Shown: positions 24,521 to 35,228 of the stretch, piece after piece
Numbering within the stretch: position 1 is the stretch's first letter
Layout of the letters: each line of letters begins with the position of its first letter
NCBI GenBank assembly: GCA_947568835.1
Contig: OX387609.1
Coordinates: forward strand, 1,988,001-2,052,000
Length of the DNA: 64,000 bases
Source: Protonemura montana
Taxonomy: Eukaryota > Arthropoda > Insecta > Plecoptera > Nemouridae
Reading direction: 5' to 3'
Notes under the pieces: generated by a model
What the model was told of the DNA's origin: nothing
Seen by the model: the letters and a program-made list of their open reading frames with translations, nothing else
Database searches by the model: none
Made by a program: the position numbers and the translations under genes

Positions 24521-25446
24521 AAACGCAAAAATACCTTTCTTTTTCACAAAAGCGTACATCAAAATGGAATGTTTTGTGATAAAAAAAAATATGTTACGGC
24601 TTCGTTTGGCACTATTTTTTTTTTTAACTCAGTGTGGTTTAATATTTAAACCTTCGTTGAAATATTGACAGCTAAAAGATTTAATTTGATAGATGTGATA
24701 GAATACTGACTTCCTGATAAATAATAACTTTCAATATATTTTTTATCTATGTATATGTGTGTAATTTCCCTTTTTTAAACTTTTCAAAGATCAGAAAATC
24801 AAAAAGCATATATATATATATATTTAAATGTTAAACCAAGTGAAGCTTTATGTTTGTAGAATTGGACACCAGTACTTAACAGTCCATCAACAAACAAATA
24901 AATCTTCTGATTTGCTGTTACTTATTAATGAAAAAAACAACGGACTGTTAACTAATTAACATGTAATTAAAAACCGGCACATAAACTTACATCAGTCTGT
25001 AAGAAGATGCTGGCGAAGATGCGCTCTATTTTTCAAGTTCACAGATCGATGTTACTTTGTACAATGAAAGATATTTCTAATAACTTAACCAAAATACCCC
25101 ACCCATTACCCCACTACCAACCCCTCTCCTGCAACAAGCACCTGCAAGGCCAGCTCCTTTCACAAGCCAGTAAACTTGATCTTAATCAGAGATACAAACA
25201 CTCACAATCACATAGAAATATATTAATAAGTTCATTGTAAAAAAATAAATAAATGGGTAAAGGTTGTGTCAAGATCTCACGTCGCTAATTGAATGAATTC
25301 ATTACTTTTTCAAGATCAATTATGTGACATGACCTTGATGGTACAGCATTGGAAAGAGGTATTGATAATATCACTTTTTTAACATAGAAAATAATCACTG
25401 GTGTAATTACTTGTTGGAAATGAATGCCCGAAATTAAGAGTAGAAA
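24521..25446. other. non-genic stretch
   Basis: AT-rich, with (TA)n near 24810-24825. The frame at 25007-25240 has no recognisable features. Confidence 0.4.
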
Positions 25447-25951
25447 GATGAAATCTGATTTAAATTGCAAACGCTTGCAATGTGCGGGGTATTTTATTAT
25501 TATAAACATAATATTCTACTCCTTGGAGATCCGTCATTCTCATCAAATAGACTAAAATCGTCTTCAAATCCAGTGTCCAAGTAGCTCAATGGGTTAGAGC
25601 AACACCCGCGACAGGTGGAGATCGGGGTCCAAGTAGCTCAATGGGTTAGAGCAACACCCGCGACAGGTGGAGATCGGGGTCCAAGTAGCTCAATTGGTTA
25701 GAGCAACACCCGCGACAGGTGGAGATCGGGGTCCAAGTAGCTCAATGGGTTAGAGCAACACCCGCGACAGGTGGAGATCGGGATCCAAGTAGCTCAATTG
25801 GTTAGAGCAACACCCGTGACAGGTGGAGATCGGGATCCAAGTAGCTCAATGGGTTAAAGCAACACCCGTGACAGGTGGAGATCGGGGTTCGAGTCCCCGT
25901 TTGGCCATCAATCTTTGAGATGATTAAATAGTGTTCATAATAATATAAACC
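25447..25951 (+). mobile_element. tRNA-derived retroposon with 52-bp array (copy T6)
   Basis: The head begins GATGAAATCTGATTTAAATT and passes GCAAACGCTTGCAATGTGCG. About six 52-bp units (GTCCAAGTAGCTCAATKGGT...) follow, then the final complete tRNA-like unit (about 25835-25907), tail TTCATAATAATATAAAC. Near-identical nonamers flank it (GAGTAGAAA 25438-25446, GAGTAGGAA 25952-25960). The final unit folds on paper as a cloverleaf: GTCCAAG/TTTGGGC acceptor (in related copies), GCTC/GAGC D stem and CGGGG/CCCCG T stem. Confidence 0.82.
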
Positions 25952-26394
25952 GAGTAGGAAATTGATTCTTTTTCCATTTGACGTTAAAATGCAGAAGAAC
26001 GTACGCTTGTTTTCAAATATCAGTCGGAGATCAAAAAGAAGCAAAGGTGAGAATTGTATTTTGTAATTACAGAATAGGCAATCAAATTGCTTTGTAAGAC
26101 TTTTGAAAAAAGGCGAGCAAAAAATATGCTGTCCTTGGAAACATTTTCACAGGCCAACGAGTGAATGTAACACTTCTCTGAAATAATTTGAACCAAATTT
26201 TTTAACAAAATCTATTTTGGAGCCTGTTTGGTGTTTTTACCTATCATGTTTTTAGATTTTGGCTACACTATAATATCCAAATAAATGGAAACTGTTATTA
26301 CTGTTAGGATGCAATTTTTTTGTAAGTCAAACTGAAATATCTTTTAAACTAAAGATTAGAGAAACAGGCAAACGATAAGAAAGGAAGCTAGGCT

Positions 26395-26475
26395 GCAAAA
26401 TTTGCGACCGAACCGGAATACGGACCCGGGACCTCACAATTGCCAGTCGATGCCCTACCCAAAGATTGTTTCCTG
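26395..26475 (-). mobile_element. tRNA-derived SINE relic
   Basis: On the minus strand, TGGGTAGGGCATCGACTGGC (A-box-like) precedes GGTCCCGGGTCCGTATTCC (B-box-like). The paralogous copy is at about 34395-34485, so insertion predates the duplication. This family differs from the 52-bp-unit family. Confidence 0.55.
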
Positions 26476-26689
26476 GATAAAAGGTTGGGATTTTCAAACA
26501 TTTCCTTATAAAAATATCAGTTAAGTCTGGAGGTTTCCACTTCTAGGACATGACAAAAGGTAATATTATCTCACTTTCTACCAATAAAAGGTAGATTTAT
26601 TTGTAATATAAAAGCAGAAAAAGTTTAAGTTAGTATTGCAAAATCAAAGTATCAAAAATTGCAGTCACGTTTAATTGGTTTGTAATGTT

Positions 26690-27172
26690 TAAAGACGCAC
26701 TGGTGTGACGAAGTACTTTGTGGTACTGATTCGTTGGATGGGTGACCATCATACAAAAGACCAGTTCTGTTCGGGAGAGAGGTTGGAGGGATGAAAGTTA
26801 AGCAACACTGCCCTGGGTCAGGTATTGGATGGGTTACCATCATAAACATGACCAGTTCTGTTCGGGAGAGAGGTTGGAGGGATGAAAGTTACTACAGCAA
26901 CTTCACTCGCCTTGCTTCTTAACCTCTCGACAGCATGGATTTGTGGAGGAATTTTGTTATTCGCGTTGTACCGTCCTTCGGAAGGGACGTTAAGCCGGTG
27001 GTCCCCTTGGTGCTCTTCAACAGGAGTAGGCTACGTCCTGGCACCGGGTTTCCCCTCCTCTCTTCAACTAGGTTAGGTTCATCATCATCCTCATCATCAT
27101 CCACTCATTCACCGACGCCATTAGACCAGTGTCACGGTGCGTCGTCAAACCCCAATAATCAATCAAAGTCCA
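26690..27172 (+). mobile_element. 5S-rRNA-derived SINE (copy S5), at 3' end of gene 2
   Basis: Starts near GTTTAAAGACGCACTGG, the inverse of the family tail, then one to two 91-bp units, the body and the (ATC)n stretch. It ends AATAATCAATCAAAGTCC about 10 bases from the gene 2 stop codon. The paralogous copy at 34697-35228 is at the same place, so insertion predates the duplication. Confidence 0.82.
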
Positions 27173-27182
27173 AGTCTAAGAT

Positions 27183-30100
27183 TTAGTCCAAGTCTGTAAA
27201 CATATGTTTCAGGGGAATCTTGCTGAAGAGTCTCGTGAGAAGCGACAGGTAGATGTCCCCGAAGAGTTCCTCGAGGCCGGGTTGCAGTTCTTTGAACGCC
27301 TCATTTCCGTTCTCGTTCAGGAACCTATTCATGTTATCACCTGAAACAAGCAATTGTTTCGTTCAGGAACCTATTCATGTTATCACCTGAAACAAGCAAT
27401 TATTTCGTTCAGGAAGTTTCTTGGCAGAAACTTCGTTATTTTATGAAGGGTTTATAGATCTTAAAGTAACTTAAATCATCAATCAATGACTCTGAAAACC
27501 ACAGGAAACTCAGCCCTGTTTTGAACTGAAACTTAATGACACAACCATAGCAATCTATCAAAAAGTTAATTGTCCAAGTAGCTCAATGGGTAAGAGCAAC
27601 ACCCGCTGGAGATCGGGGTCCAAGTAGCTCAATTGGTTAGAGCAATACCCGCGGTAGGTGGAGATCGGGGTCCAAGTAGCTCAATGGGTTAGAGCAACAC
27701 CCGCGGTAGGTGGAGATCGGGGTCCAAGTAGCTCAATTGGTTAGAGCAACACCCACGACAGGTGGAGATCGGGGTCCAAGTAGCTCAACGGGCTAGAGCA
27801 ACACCCGCGACAGGTGGAGATCGGGGTCCAAGTAGGTCAATTGGTCAGAGCAACACCCGCGGTAGGTGGAGATCGGGGTCCAAGTAGCTCAATTGGTTAG
27901 AGCAACACCCGCGACAGGTGGAGATCGGGGTCCAAGTAGCTCAATTGGTTAGAGCAACACCCGCGACAGGTGGAGATCGGGGTCCAAGGAGCTCAATTGG
28001 TTAGAGCAACACCCACGACAGGTGGAGATCGGGGTCCAAGTAGCTCAACGGGTTAGAGCAACACCCGCGACAGGTGGAGATCGGGGTCCAAGTAGGTCAA
28101 TTGGTCAGAGCAACACCCGCGGTAGGTGGGGGTCGGGGTTCAAGTCCCCGGTTTGGATATCAATTTTTAAGATGGTTGTAGTGTTCATAATAAGAAAAAA
28201 CTATCAAAAATTATTGTACTCTAAGTTTTAACTAAATAGGAATCTGAAACATTTTGTATATTACTTTACACTTTGTTCTTGGAAGTAGTAAAAATTGGTC
28301 TTGCTAAAAACATAACTGCAAGTTCGTGAAAGTACTTGATAATGAGATAGTCAAGATGATTCTTAACAGACTGTTACTTAACTATACGTCTTACAATAAA
28401 ACTCATGTGTGCGTTTTATTATTTACTTGAATTGCACGAATTGCTTTAATTGCATTGTTATTTAATAACAATTCTTTGTATCGATCTGACGGCAGTGTTT
28501 CTGCTCTTTTAATGCAGTTTAATTGAAAAACACTTTAAAACTATTATCAAAGTAATTACTGGAATGTAATTACTGTAGTTCTTTGTTGCTGCAAATTCTT
28601 GGCAGGAATAAAAATAAATAATAAAAATGCTCTTAACGTCGATCTAAAAGGATTGCCCGTTGTTTTTCATCATGTCCCTCAGTCATAGTCAAAACCTATT
28701 TTTGTCAAAATTATCGGCAAGAACCTACCATAATATGTCCAAGTTTTAGTGATATTCTTTTTGACATGGCTTAAAACTAGCAAAGGAAGCTTTTAGCATA
28801 GGCATCTTAGTCTTAGTCTGAGACTAAGTTTTTGTCTTAATCTAAGTTTTAGTCTTAGTTTTAGTCTTAGTCTTAGCCTTTGTCTTAGTCATCTTATTCT
28901 GAGAAGCGTTTAGCCCCTACTTGAGTCTAAGCCATGTAACTAGAATATTGTAATAATTTAATCAGACCTCAACTTGGGGTACACAGCTTGTTAATTGTGA
29001 TAAATAATAAATGTAAATAAAGTAAGTGAAGTTCGTACTGAGTGCTTTGTTGTTGAACAAATTGTCCAAACGAATGATGATATTCTTCTGGTTGTACCAG
29101 CATTTGAAGTGGGTGAGCTTCATGTAAGTATTGCCATCCCTTACTTCGCGCTCTCCAGCGAATTCAACTTTGAGGCTGACTTTCACTGGAACAAAAAAAA
29201 ACTTAATCAATTCATATTTTTTATGTGTGTCATTCCATGTCAGTTCAACCAATTTTTTTTTTGGAAAATTGATCGTCACCTCTTAGAAATCGATAAAACT
29301 TAATAGGATGATGACCACATCATTTCTGTTGTTGACTTTTTTTGTTTGCCTCTGAGTCGAATGGTTCGCCTGGTACGGCCCCGCAACTGCGGGACGGCAC
29401 TGAATTTTGGGGTAAATGCGTTTTTTTTCTTTCTCAAATTTCGTCCGCTGTAGTTAAGATTCTCATCTTAACTCAGGTAAAATGCAGTTACTAGTGAAAA
29501 AAGGAGTTATCAACTTTACAACAACAACAACTAATTGAAAGGTGTAAAGCAGTCTTTGAAAAACCTATGTGTCCTGATGAACTTACAAAGGGTCATGTTA
29601 GTGAAGCCACTTCCCGAGATTGGCAGGACCAAGATGCGTCCTGCAATATGGTATTCGCCCAACATCGTGTAGAGCGGCGTCCCACCTTCCATCTCAAAGT
29701 GCAGCTTCTTCGGGTCAACCCTGAGGAACGAATACATGGCCAAAATGTTACTTTCCAAACCAAATTTTAGTTATGTTAAGGATGTGCGTATTTTTCATAA
29801 GTGGTTTTAAAAAATTAAATGCGAGGTGAGATCCACCGCTTAGACATGGTACAACGGAGATCAACGGAGATATGTATGCAACAGCTTCGCTAGAACCCCC
29901 GGACCAACACAGCTAGTTCGTGACATGAACTGGGAAAATCTGAGGGAACGGCGAAATAGATCTCGAGTCATAGCCATATTCCGAGCGTATATAAACGAAC
30001 CTGGATGAGAGGACGTCAACCTGCTCCTTCAACCGCCGTCATATTTATCCCGTCAAGATCACCTTCACAAAATAAAACAGCTAAAACCAAGAACCGACAT

Positions 30101-33100
30101 TGGAAAGTACTGTTTAGCCGCAGAGGGAGTACGTCTTTGGAATAATCTGCCGGGACGTGCGGTAGTACCATTGCCAAAAACCTCTAAAGAAATGAAGGCT
30201 AAACTTAGCAATATTCGAATAAAATAACAACATCCGATAGCATTTATAAAGAAATGCATGTCAAAGTTGTGAAATAAAATAAATAAATAAACCAGAGAAG
30301 CAACCAATCATTGAAATAATATGTTTGTTTTGGACTTTTCAAGATAAATATACTCGTGTAGATTCTTACAAGAAATCTTCGAACTTCACTTTTAATTGTT
30401 GGCAAAGTAAGTGCAAATAGAAACCGAAAACATGTCACGCAAGCAGTATTTTTGCACTTTTTTGTTATATCTGTATAGTTCAGTTGATGCCTTCTTAATT
30501 CTCAGTCCGCTCTCATGATATCAATTCTGTCATTTTTTTCAGTGAAATGCTATTAATTGACATAAAAAAAGGAAATATTTTCGTTTGTTTACAATGAAAC
30601 AAATTAACGCTACTAATCTCATTGTATTCCACTGAAAAGTAAAGAGAATAGAGGTTCTCATTGCACTGCAATGGATCATTTCTAAGAAGATCTTTTGTTA
30701 CTCGCAAACAATATCACGAAGGCCTCCATTTTGTGCGAAGATGGTTACCTTTCTGAAATGAGTCGACAATTTGGTGCCAATCATTCCACTGTAAGGTGAG
30801 TGTACTCACTTTGCGCTCGTGTACACAGCATTAGCCCAGCCGTAATGTTTGGAGTTAGTGACATTGAAGGTGATACCGACCACACCTCCTCTGCCCTCCT
30901 CCATGCTCATGAATGGCACGTCTAGCGGCTCTAGCGGCAGAATCCCGAACTCCTTGATGCCTGCGATAAACAAGAATGTCCTAATTATCACCCCTTGTGC
31001 ATACCTGGGGCGGACCTACTGATCTCATATAACCTGGATAAAGCATAGGATCCAGCCAGCTGATCTCAAATATCCTGGATAGAGCATAGGATCCAGCCAG
31101 CTGATCTCAAATAACCTGGATAGAGCATAGGATCCTGCCAGCTGATCTCAAATAACCTGGATAGAGCATAGGATCCAGCCAGCTGATCTCAAATAACCTG
31201 GATAAAGCATAGGATACAGCCAGCTGATCTCAAATAACAAGGATAGAGCATAGGATCCAGCCAGCTGATCTGAAATAACCTGGATAGAGCATAGGATCCA
31301 GCCAGATGATCTCAAATAACCTGGATAGAGCATAGGATCCAGCCAGCTGATCTCAAATAACCTGGATAGAGCATAGGATCCAGCCAGCTGATCTCAAATA
31401 ACCTGGATAAAGCATAGGATCCAGCCAGCTGATCTCATATAACCTGGATAAAGCATAGGATCCAGCCAGCTGATCTCAAATAACCTGGATGAAGCATAGG
31501 ATCCAGCCAGCTGATCTCAAATAACCTGGATAGAGCATAGGATCCAGCCAGATGATCTCGAGTAACCTGGATAGAGCATAGGATCCAGCCAGCTGATCTC
31601 AAATAACCTGGATAGAACATAGGATCCAGCCAGATGATCTCGAGTAACCTGAATAGAGCATAGGATCCAGCCAGCTGATCTCAAATAACCTGGATAGAGC
31701 ATAGGATCCAGCCAGCTGATCTCAAATAACCTGGATAGAGCATAGGATCCAGCCAGATGATCTCGAGTAACCTGGATAGAGCATAGGATCCAGCCAGCTG
31801 ATCTCAAATAACGTGGATAGAGCATAGGATCCAGCCAGCTGATCTCAAATAACCTGAATAGAGCATAGGATCCAGCCAGCTGATCTCAAATAACCTGGAT
31901 AGAGCATAGGATCCAGCCAGCTGATCTCAAATAACCTGGATAGAGCATAGGATCCAGCCAGCTGATCTCAAATAACCTGGATAGAGCATAGGATCCAGCC
32001 AGCTGATCTCAAATAACGTGGATAGAGCATAGGATCCAGCCAGCTGATCTCAAATAACCTGGATAGAGCATACGATCCAGCCAGCTGATCTCAAATAACC
32101 TGGATAGAGCATAGGATCCAGCCAGCTGATCTCAAATAACCTGGATAGAGCATAGGATCCAGCCAGCTGATCTCATATAACCTGGATAGAGCATAGGATC
32201 CAGCCAGCTGATCTCAAATAACCTGGATAGAGCATAGGATCCAGCCAGCTGATCTCAAATAACCTGGATAGAGCATAGGATCCAGCCAGCTGATCTCATA
32301 TAACCTGGATAGAGCATAGGATCCAGCCAGCTGATCTCAAATAACCTGGATAGAGCATAGGATCCAGCCAGCTGATCTCAAATAACCTGGTAAAGAATTA
32401 ACCTTAGATTCTGTTATATGCTTTAAGTTTAAAGGAAGCTATGCACTTACCCTTGACAAGGGCCGGGTAGAGGATGTTGGTCTGCTTCAACACGCAGTCG
32501 TTTAGGTTCGGATCCTTGGCGCTGCACGCGCTGATGAAGTCGGCTGCAAAGAGAGAAAAAGTCGTCCACTTTACCGTTTGCAGAGAAAAAGCGTCTCACG
32601 TGTTCGCAAAAAATTTCACTAAAAAAGGATCCAAAGGCTACATTTTCAAATAACCTGGGTTGTTACAGAAACATATTTTTGTTATCTTGATGAAGAAGAA
32701 TCGACCAAAATAAATTAAGAATATATTAAAGATTAAAAAATAATGAATATACATTTATGTATTTTAGCTCTGCAATTTTTGTCATTTTTTAATTTTTGGC
32801 AAGTCCTAAGGCGTATGCCAAAAACATTTAAACGAGGGTTTTTTCCGGTGTTTTTAACCTCCTAAAAATATCGTCAAGTTCTGAGATGGTGAAGGTTTTG
32901 GGAACTTGATAAGGAATTATTTATACCTGCCCCAACCCTTTTCCATGAGAGTCATTCCATGTCAATTCAACTAATTAAAAAAAAAAAAATAAAACAAATA
33001 GGTCAACAATAGAAATGGAGCGGTCACCATCGAACGAAGTTTGATCGATTTCTGAGAGGTGACGGTTGTTTTGTCGGTTGATTTGACATGGAATTATCCA

Positions 33101-33446
33101 TTAGGTAAACAACAGAAATATAATAGCATTGCATTCAATATATTCGTCAATAAAGCCCAATCAAATAATTCAAAGAGATCACTTGCTTCAAAAATAAATA
33201 TAGATTACAAACACCAATTGCTAGAGATCAATGCACCTGAGTTACGAAGTTTACCAAGTTAACGACGAAATATGCAATGAACATGACTTAATTAAATTCA
33301 TATCAAATTTTCAACATAAATACAATATCTAAATCATAGCAATTGCTCATATTTTAATGTTAAATCATTGAAAACCAATACTCACAAAGTTTAACCGAAA
33401 ACGCCGATGAGGCAAAGACAAGAAAAAAAAAACTGGCGTAATACAT
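27183..33446 (-). CDS. takeout/JHBP-family protein, gene 2 (6 exons, 247 aa)
   Basis: Exons on the minus strand: 33446-33386, 32543-32451, 30960-30810, 29720-29587, 29185-29039, 27340-27183 (TAA). All junctions are GT-AG, with phases 1,1,2,1,1 and an unbroken frame. Residues 1-18 or so form a signal peptide (MYYASFFFLVFASS). Cys27 and Cys37 ([11 protein letters not shown]) are the conserved disulphide pair. [11 protein letters not shown] follows, then [11 protein letters not shown] in exon 4, [15 protein letters not shown] in exon 5 and [10 protein letters not shown] in exon 6. This is the diagnostic motif order of the JHBP/takeout family, secreted carriers of small hydrophobic ligands. Intron 2 is swollen by a 41-bp minisatellite, intron 3 holds a LINE fragment and intron 5 a tRNA-like array. 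The stop lies about 10 bases from a 5S-derived SINE. The protein is very close to gene 3 in exons 2, 3 and 6 but not in exons 1, 4 and 5. Confidence 0.9.
27572..28195 (+). mobile_element. tRNA-derived retroposon with 11 units (copy T7), gene 2 intron 5
   Basis: Eleven units of about 52 bp (the first slightly shortened), beginning at the tRNA-like 5' end (GTCCAAGTAGCTCAATGGGT) and ending TTTTTAAGATGGTTGTAGTG with an A-rich tail. CTATCAAAAAGTTAATTG before it and CTATCAAAAATTATTG after it are probable target-site duplications. The matching intron of gene 3 (about 35600-35625) lacks the element, so it inserted after the duplication. Confidence 0.85.
28795..28900. repeat. simple repeat of GTCTTA words
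   Basis: Repeated TTAGTCTTAGTTTTAGTCTT-type sequence in intron 5 of gene 2. Confidence 0.7.
29230..29345. mobile_element. small foldback element, family F2 (copy 1)
   Basis: GTCATTCCATGTCAGTTCAA, CGTCACCTCTTAGAAATCG and TTTCTGTTGTTGAC are shared, in opposite orientation, with 32951-33099. It lies just upstream of the acceptor of gene 2 exon 5. The second terminal arm is not clear in this copy. Confidence 0.6.
29850..30225 (+). mobile_element. Jockey-like retrotransposon 3' end, in gene 2 intron 3
   Basis: Plus-strand translation gives a post-RT C-terminal region with RLWNNLPGRAVVPLPKTSKE and a final Lys-rich stretch ending at TAA (about 30223). One internal in-frame stop (near 30008) and the lack of an RT core mark it as a relic. 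An AAATAAATAAATAAAC-type run follows about 50 bases later. It is antisense to gene 2. Confidence 0.75.
31008..32393. repeat. 41-bp minisatellite, about 34 copies, in gene 2 intron 2
   Basis: Tandem units of 41 bp built on GGATCCAGCCAGCTGATCTC and AAATAACCTGGATAGAGCAT, with scattered single-base variants (AGATGATCTCGAG, AACGTGG). Each unit holds a CAGCTG E-box-type palindrome and a GGATCC. Some variants recur at intervals, so higher-order duplication is likely. Confidence 0.95.
32951..33099. mobile_element. small foldback element, family F2 (copy 2)
   Basis: GTCATTCCATGTCAATTCAA at the left and GTTGATTTGACATGGAATTA at the right are inverted copies. The interior holds GATCGATTTCTGAGAGGTGA, shared in inverse with copy 1. 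It lies in gene 2 intron 1. Confidence 0.7.
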
Positions 33447-33504
33447 TTTGATTTTCAGTGAAACTTTTCTACGAAGCACTATCTTCTCCTGTCGCTATTG
33501 AAAT

Positions 33505-33546
33505 GACACGTGTTTCAGATACGTCATAACTGATATATATATATGC
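33505..33546 (-). promoter_or_regulatory. gene 2 core promoter: TATA box and E-box
   Basis: On the minus strand a TATATATATAT run (about 33534-33545) lies about 90 bases upstream of the ATG. A canonical E-box CACGTG (33507-33512) follows about 25-30 bases later, close to where transcription should start. Gene 3 keeps the TATA-like run but not the E-box. Confidence 0.5.
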
Positions 33547-34394
33547 GTCTGAAACCTTCTTATTTCACTAAGATATCAATTTTTATCTTGTTGTAGTAAT
33601 TACCCAGAAAATTTCTCAAAAAAAAATATCTTGTTGTTAGCTTTTTTTGTGAATTAATTGTTAAACCGTGCAGAAACCAATTTGTATCTCTGTACATTTC
33701 ATGATGCGTGCGTCATCTAGGAATGCACGCAGCAAAGTGCAATAAGCAGGTAAGAACCTGCATGCAAGTAATTAGGCAGGTAATTCTGACAAAAGATAAA
33801 GAAGTAGTTGTTTTGTGTATGTTAAAAATTTGTATGTGCATGAAAATGATTATACGTTTTACTTTTGAAAATTATAGAAAAATCAAAAGTAGCATCGTTC
33901 CATTGTTGTCGGCTGTGTCCGAATATTGTACTATCAGAGACTGCCGTTTGACAAATTCAAATAACTGGGACTTCACGAACACAATTTGTGTTGCTTTGTG
34001 GATGAGCGTAGCGATATTTGGGGCTGGTTAATATAAAATAATTACATCTTAAGTTTAAACTGCAATTCAAAGAGACAAAATAGAAGATCTCTTTGTAACC
34101 CTAGCCACGAGCTCGGTCAACCAAATGCTTAGATTTGTTCATCATAGAAACAGCAAATTTTGCCAGGATCCAGAGGAATATCTCTGGAATAATTTGAACC
34201 GAATTTTTTAACAAAATCTATTTTGGAGCCTGTTTGGTGTTTTTTCCTATCAGATTTTTAGATTTTGGCTATACTATAATATCCAAATAAATGGAAACTG
34301 TTAATAAAATTCACTTAGGATGCAATTTTTTGTAAGTCAAACTCAAATATCCTTTCAACTAAAGATTAGAGAAACAGGCAAACGATAAGAAAGG

Positions 34395-34485
34395 AAGCTA
34401 GGCTGCAAAATTTGCGACCAAACCGGAATACGGACCCGGGACCTCCCAAATGCCAGTCGATGCTCTACCCAAAGATTTTATCCTG
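34395..34485 (-). mobile_element. tRNA-derived SINE relic (paralogous copy)
   Basis: Same decayed A-box/B-box pair as at 26395-26475, at the equivalent place in the duplicated unit. Confidence 0.55.
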
Positions 34486-34696
34486 GATAAAAGGTTGGGA
34501 TTTTCAAACATTTCCTTATAAAAATATCAGTTAGGTCTGGAGGTTTCCACTTCTAGGACATGACAAAAGGTAATATTATCTCACTTTTTTCCTATAAAAG
34601 GTAGATTTATTTGCAATATAAAAGCAGACAAAGTTGGATTTGGCATTGCACAATCAAGGTGTCAAAATTGCAGACACGTTTAATTTATGTGTTATG

Positions 34697-35228
34697 TTTA
34701 ACGACGCACTGGTATGACAAAGTACTTTGTGGTACTGGTTCATTTTACTGGGTGACCATCATGCACATGACCAGTTCTGTTCGGGAGAGAGGTTGGAGGG
34801 ATGAAAGTTAAGCAACACTGCGCTGGGTCAGGTATTGGATGGGTGCCCATCATACACATGACCAGTTCTGTTCGGGAGAGAGGTTGGAGGGATGAAAGTT
34901 AGTACAGCAACTTCACTCGCCTTGCTTATCAACCTCTCGACAGCATGGATTTGTGGAGGAATCCTGTTGTTCGCGTTGTACCGTCCTTCGGAAGGGACGT
35001 TAAGCCGGTGGTCCCCTTGGTGCTCTTCGACAGGAGTAGGCTACGTGCCGGCACCGGGTTTTCTCTCCTCCTTTCTAGGCCAGTTTAGGTTCATTATCAT
35101 CATCATCGTCATCATCATCGTGATCATCATCGTCATCATCATCGTCATGCACTCATTCACCGACGCCATGAGACCAGTGCCACATGGCCAGATGTCAAAA
35201 CAGTGCGCCGTTCAACGCCAATAATCAA
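34697..35228 (+). mobile_element. 5S-rRNA-derived SINE (copy S6), overlapping gene 3 stop
   Basis: Begins with GTTTAACGACGCACTGG, the inverse of its own tail. It has two 91-bp units, the body (ACGTTAAGCCGGTGGTCCCC), an (ATC/GTC)n stretch (35099-35150) and the tail AATAATCAATCAAAGTCC. Its last bases overlap the terminal codons of gene 3. Confidence 0.85.

Larger units (their letters stand above)
26172..34160. repeat. tandem segmental duplication, left copy (carries gene 2)
   Basis: From about 26172 (AATAATTTGAACCAAATTTT) to about 34160, the order of elements matches 34178-40060: a tRNA-like SINE relic, a 5S-derived SINE, the six exons of a JHBP-like gene in the same order, a 41-bp minisatellite in intron 2 and an upstream region. 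The left copy is longer because of a private tRNA-like array, a longer minisatellite and a retrotransposon 3' fragment. Confidence 0.85.

Noticed and set aside
25835..25907. Possible functional tRNA gene at the end of the T6 array
   Set aside because: The cloverleaf can be drawn, but position 33 is not T, the anticodon stem has a mismatch, no T-run terminator follows directly and the sequence is a dispersed retroposon.
27572..28195. Regular direct repeats resembling a CRISPR array
   Set aside because: There are no unique spacers; units are contiguous tRNA-like copies in an animal genome.
34892..35224. Recurrent frame starting MKVSTATSLALLINLSTA with a signal-peptide look, seen in most 5S-derived SINE bodies
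   Set aside because: It is the translated SINE body. It appears in either orientation to genes, breaks in other copies and lacks family similarity. Kept open because the copies are young.
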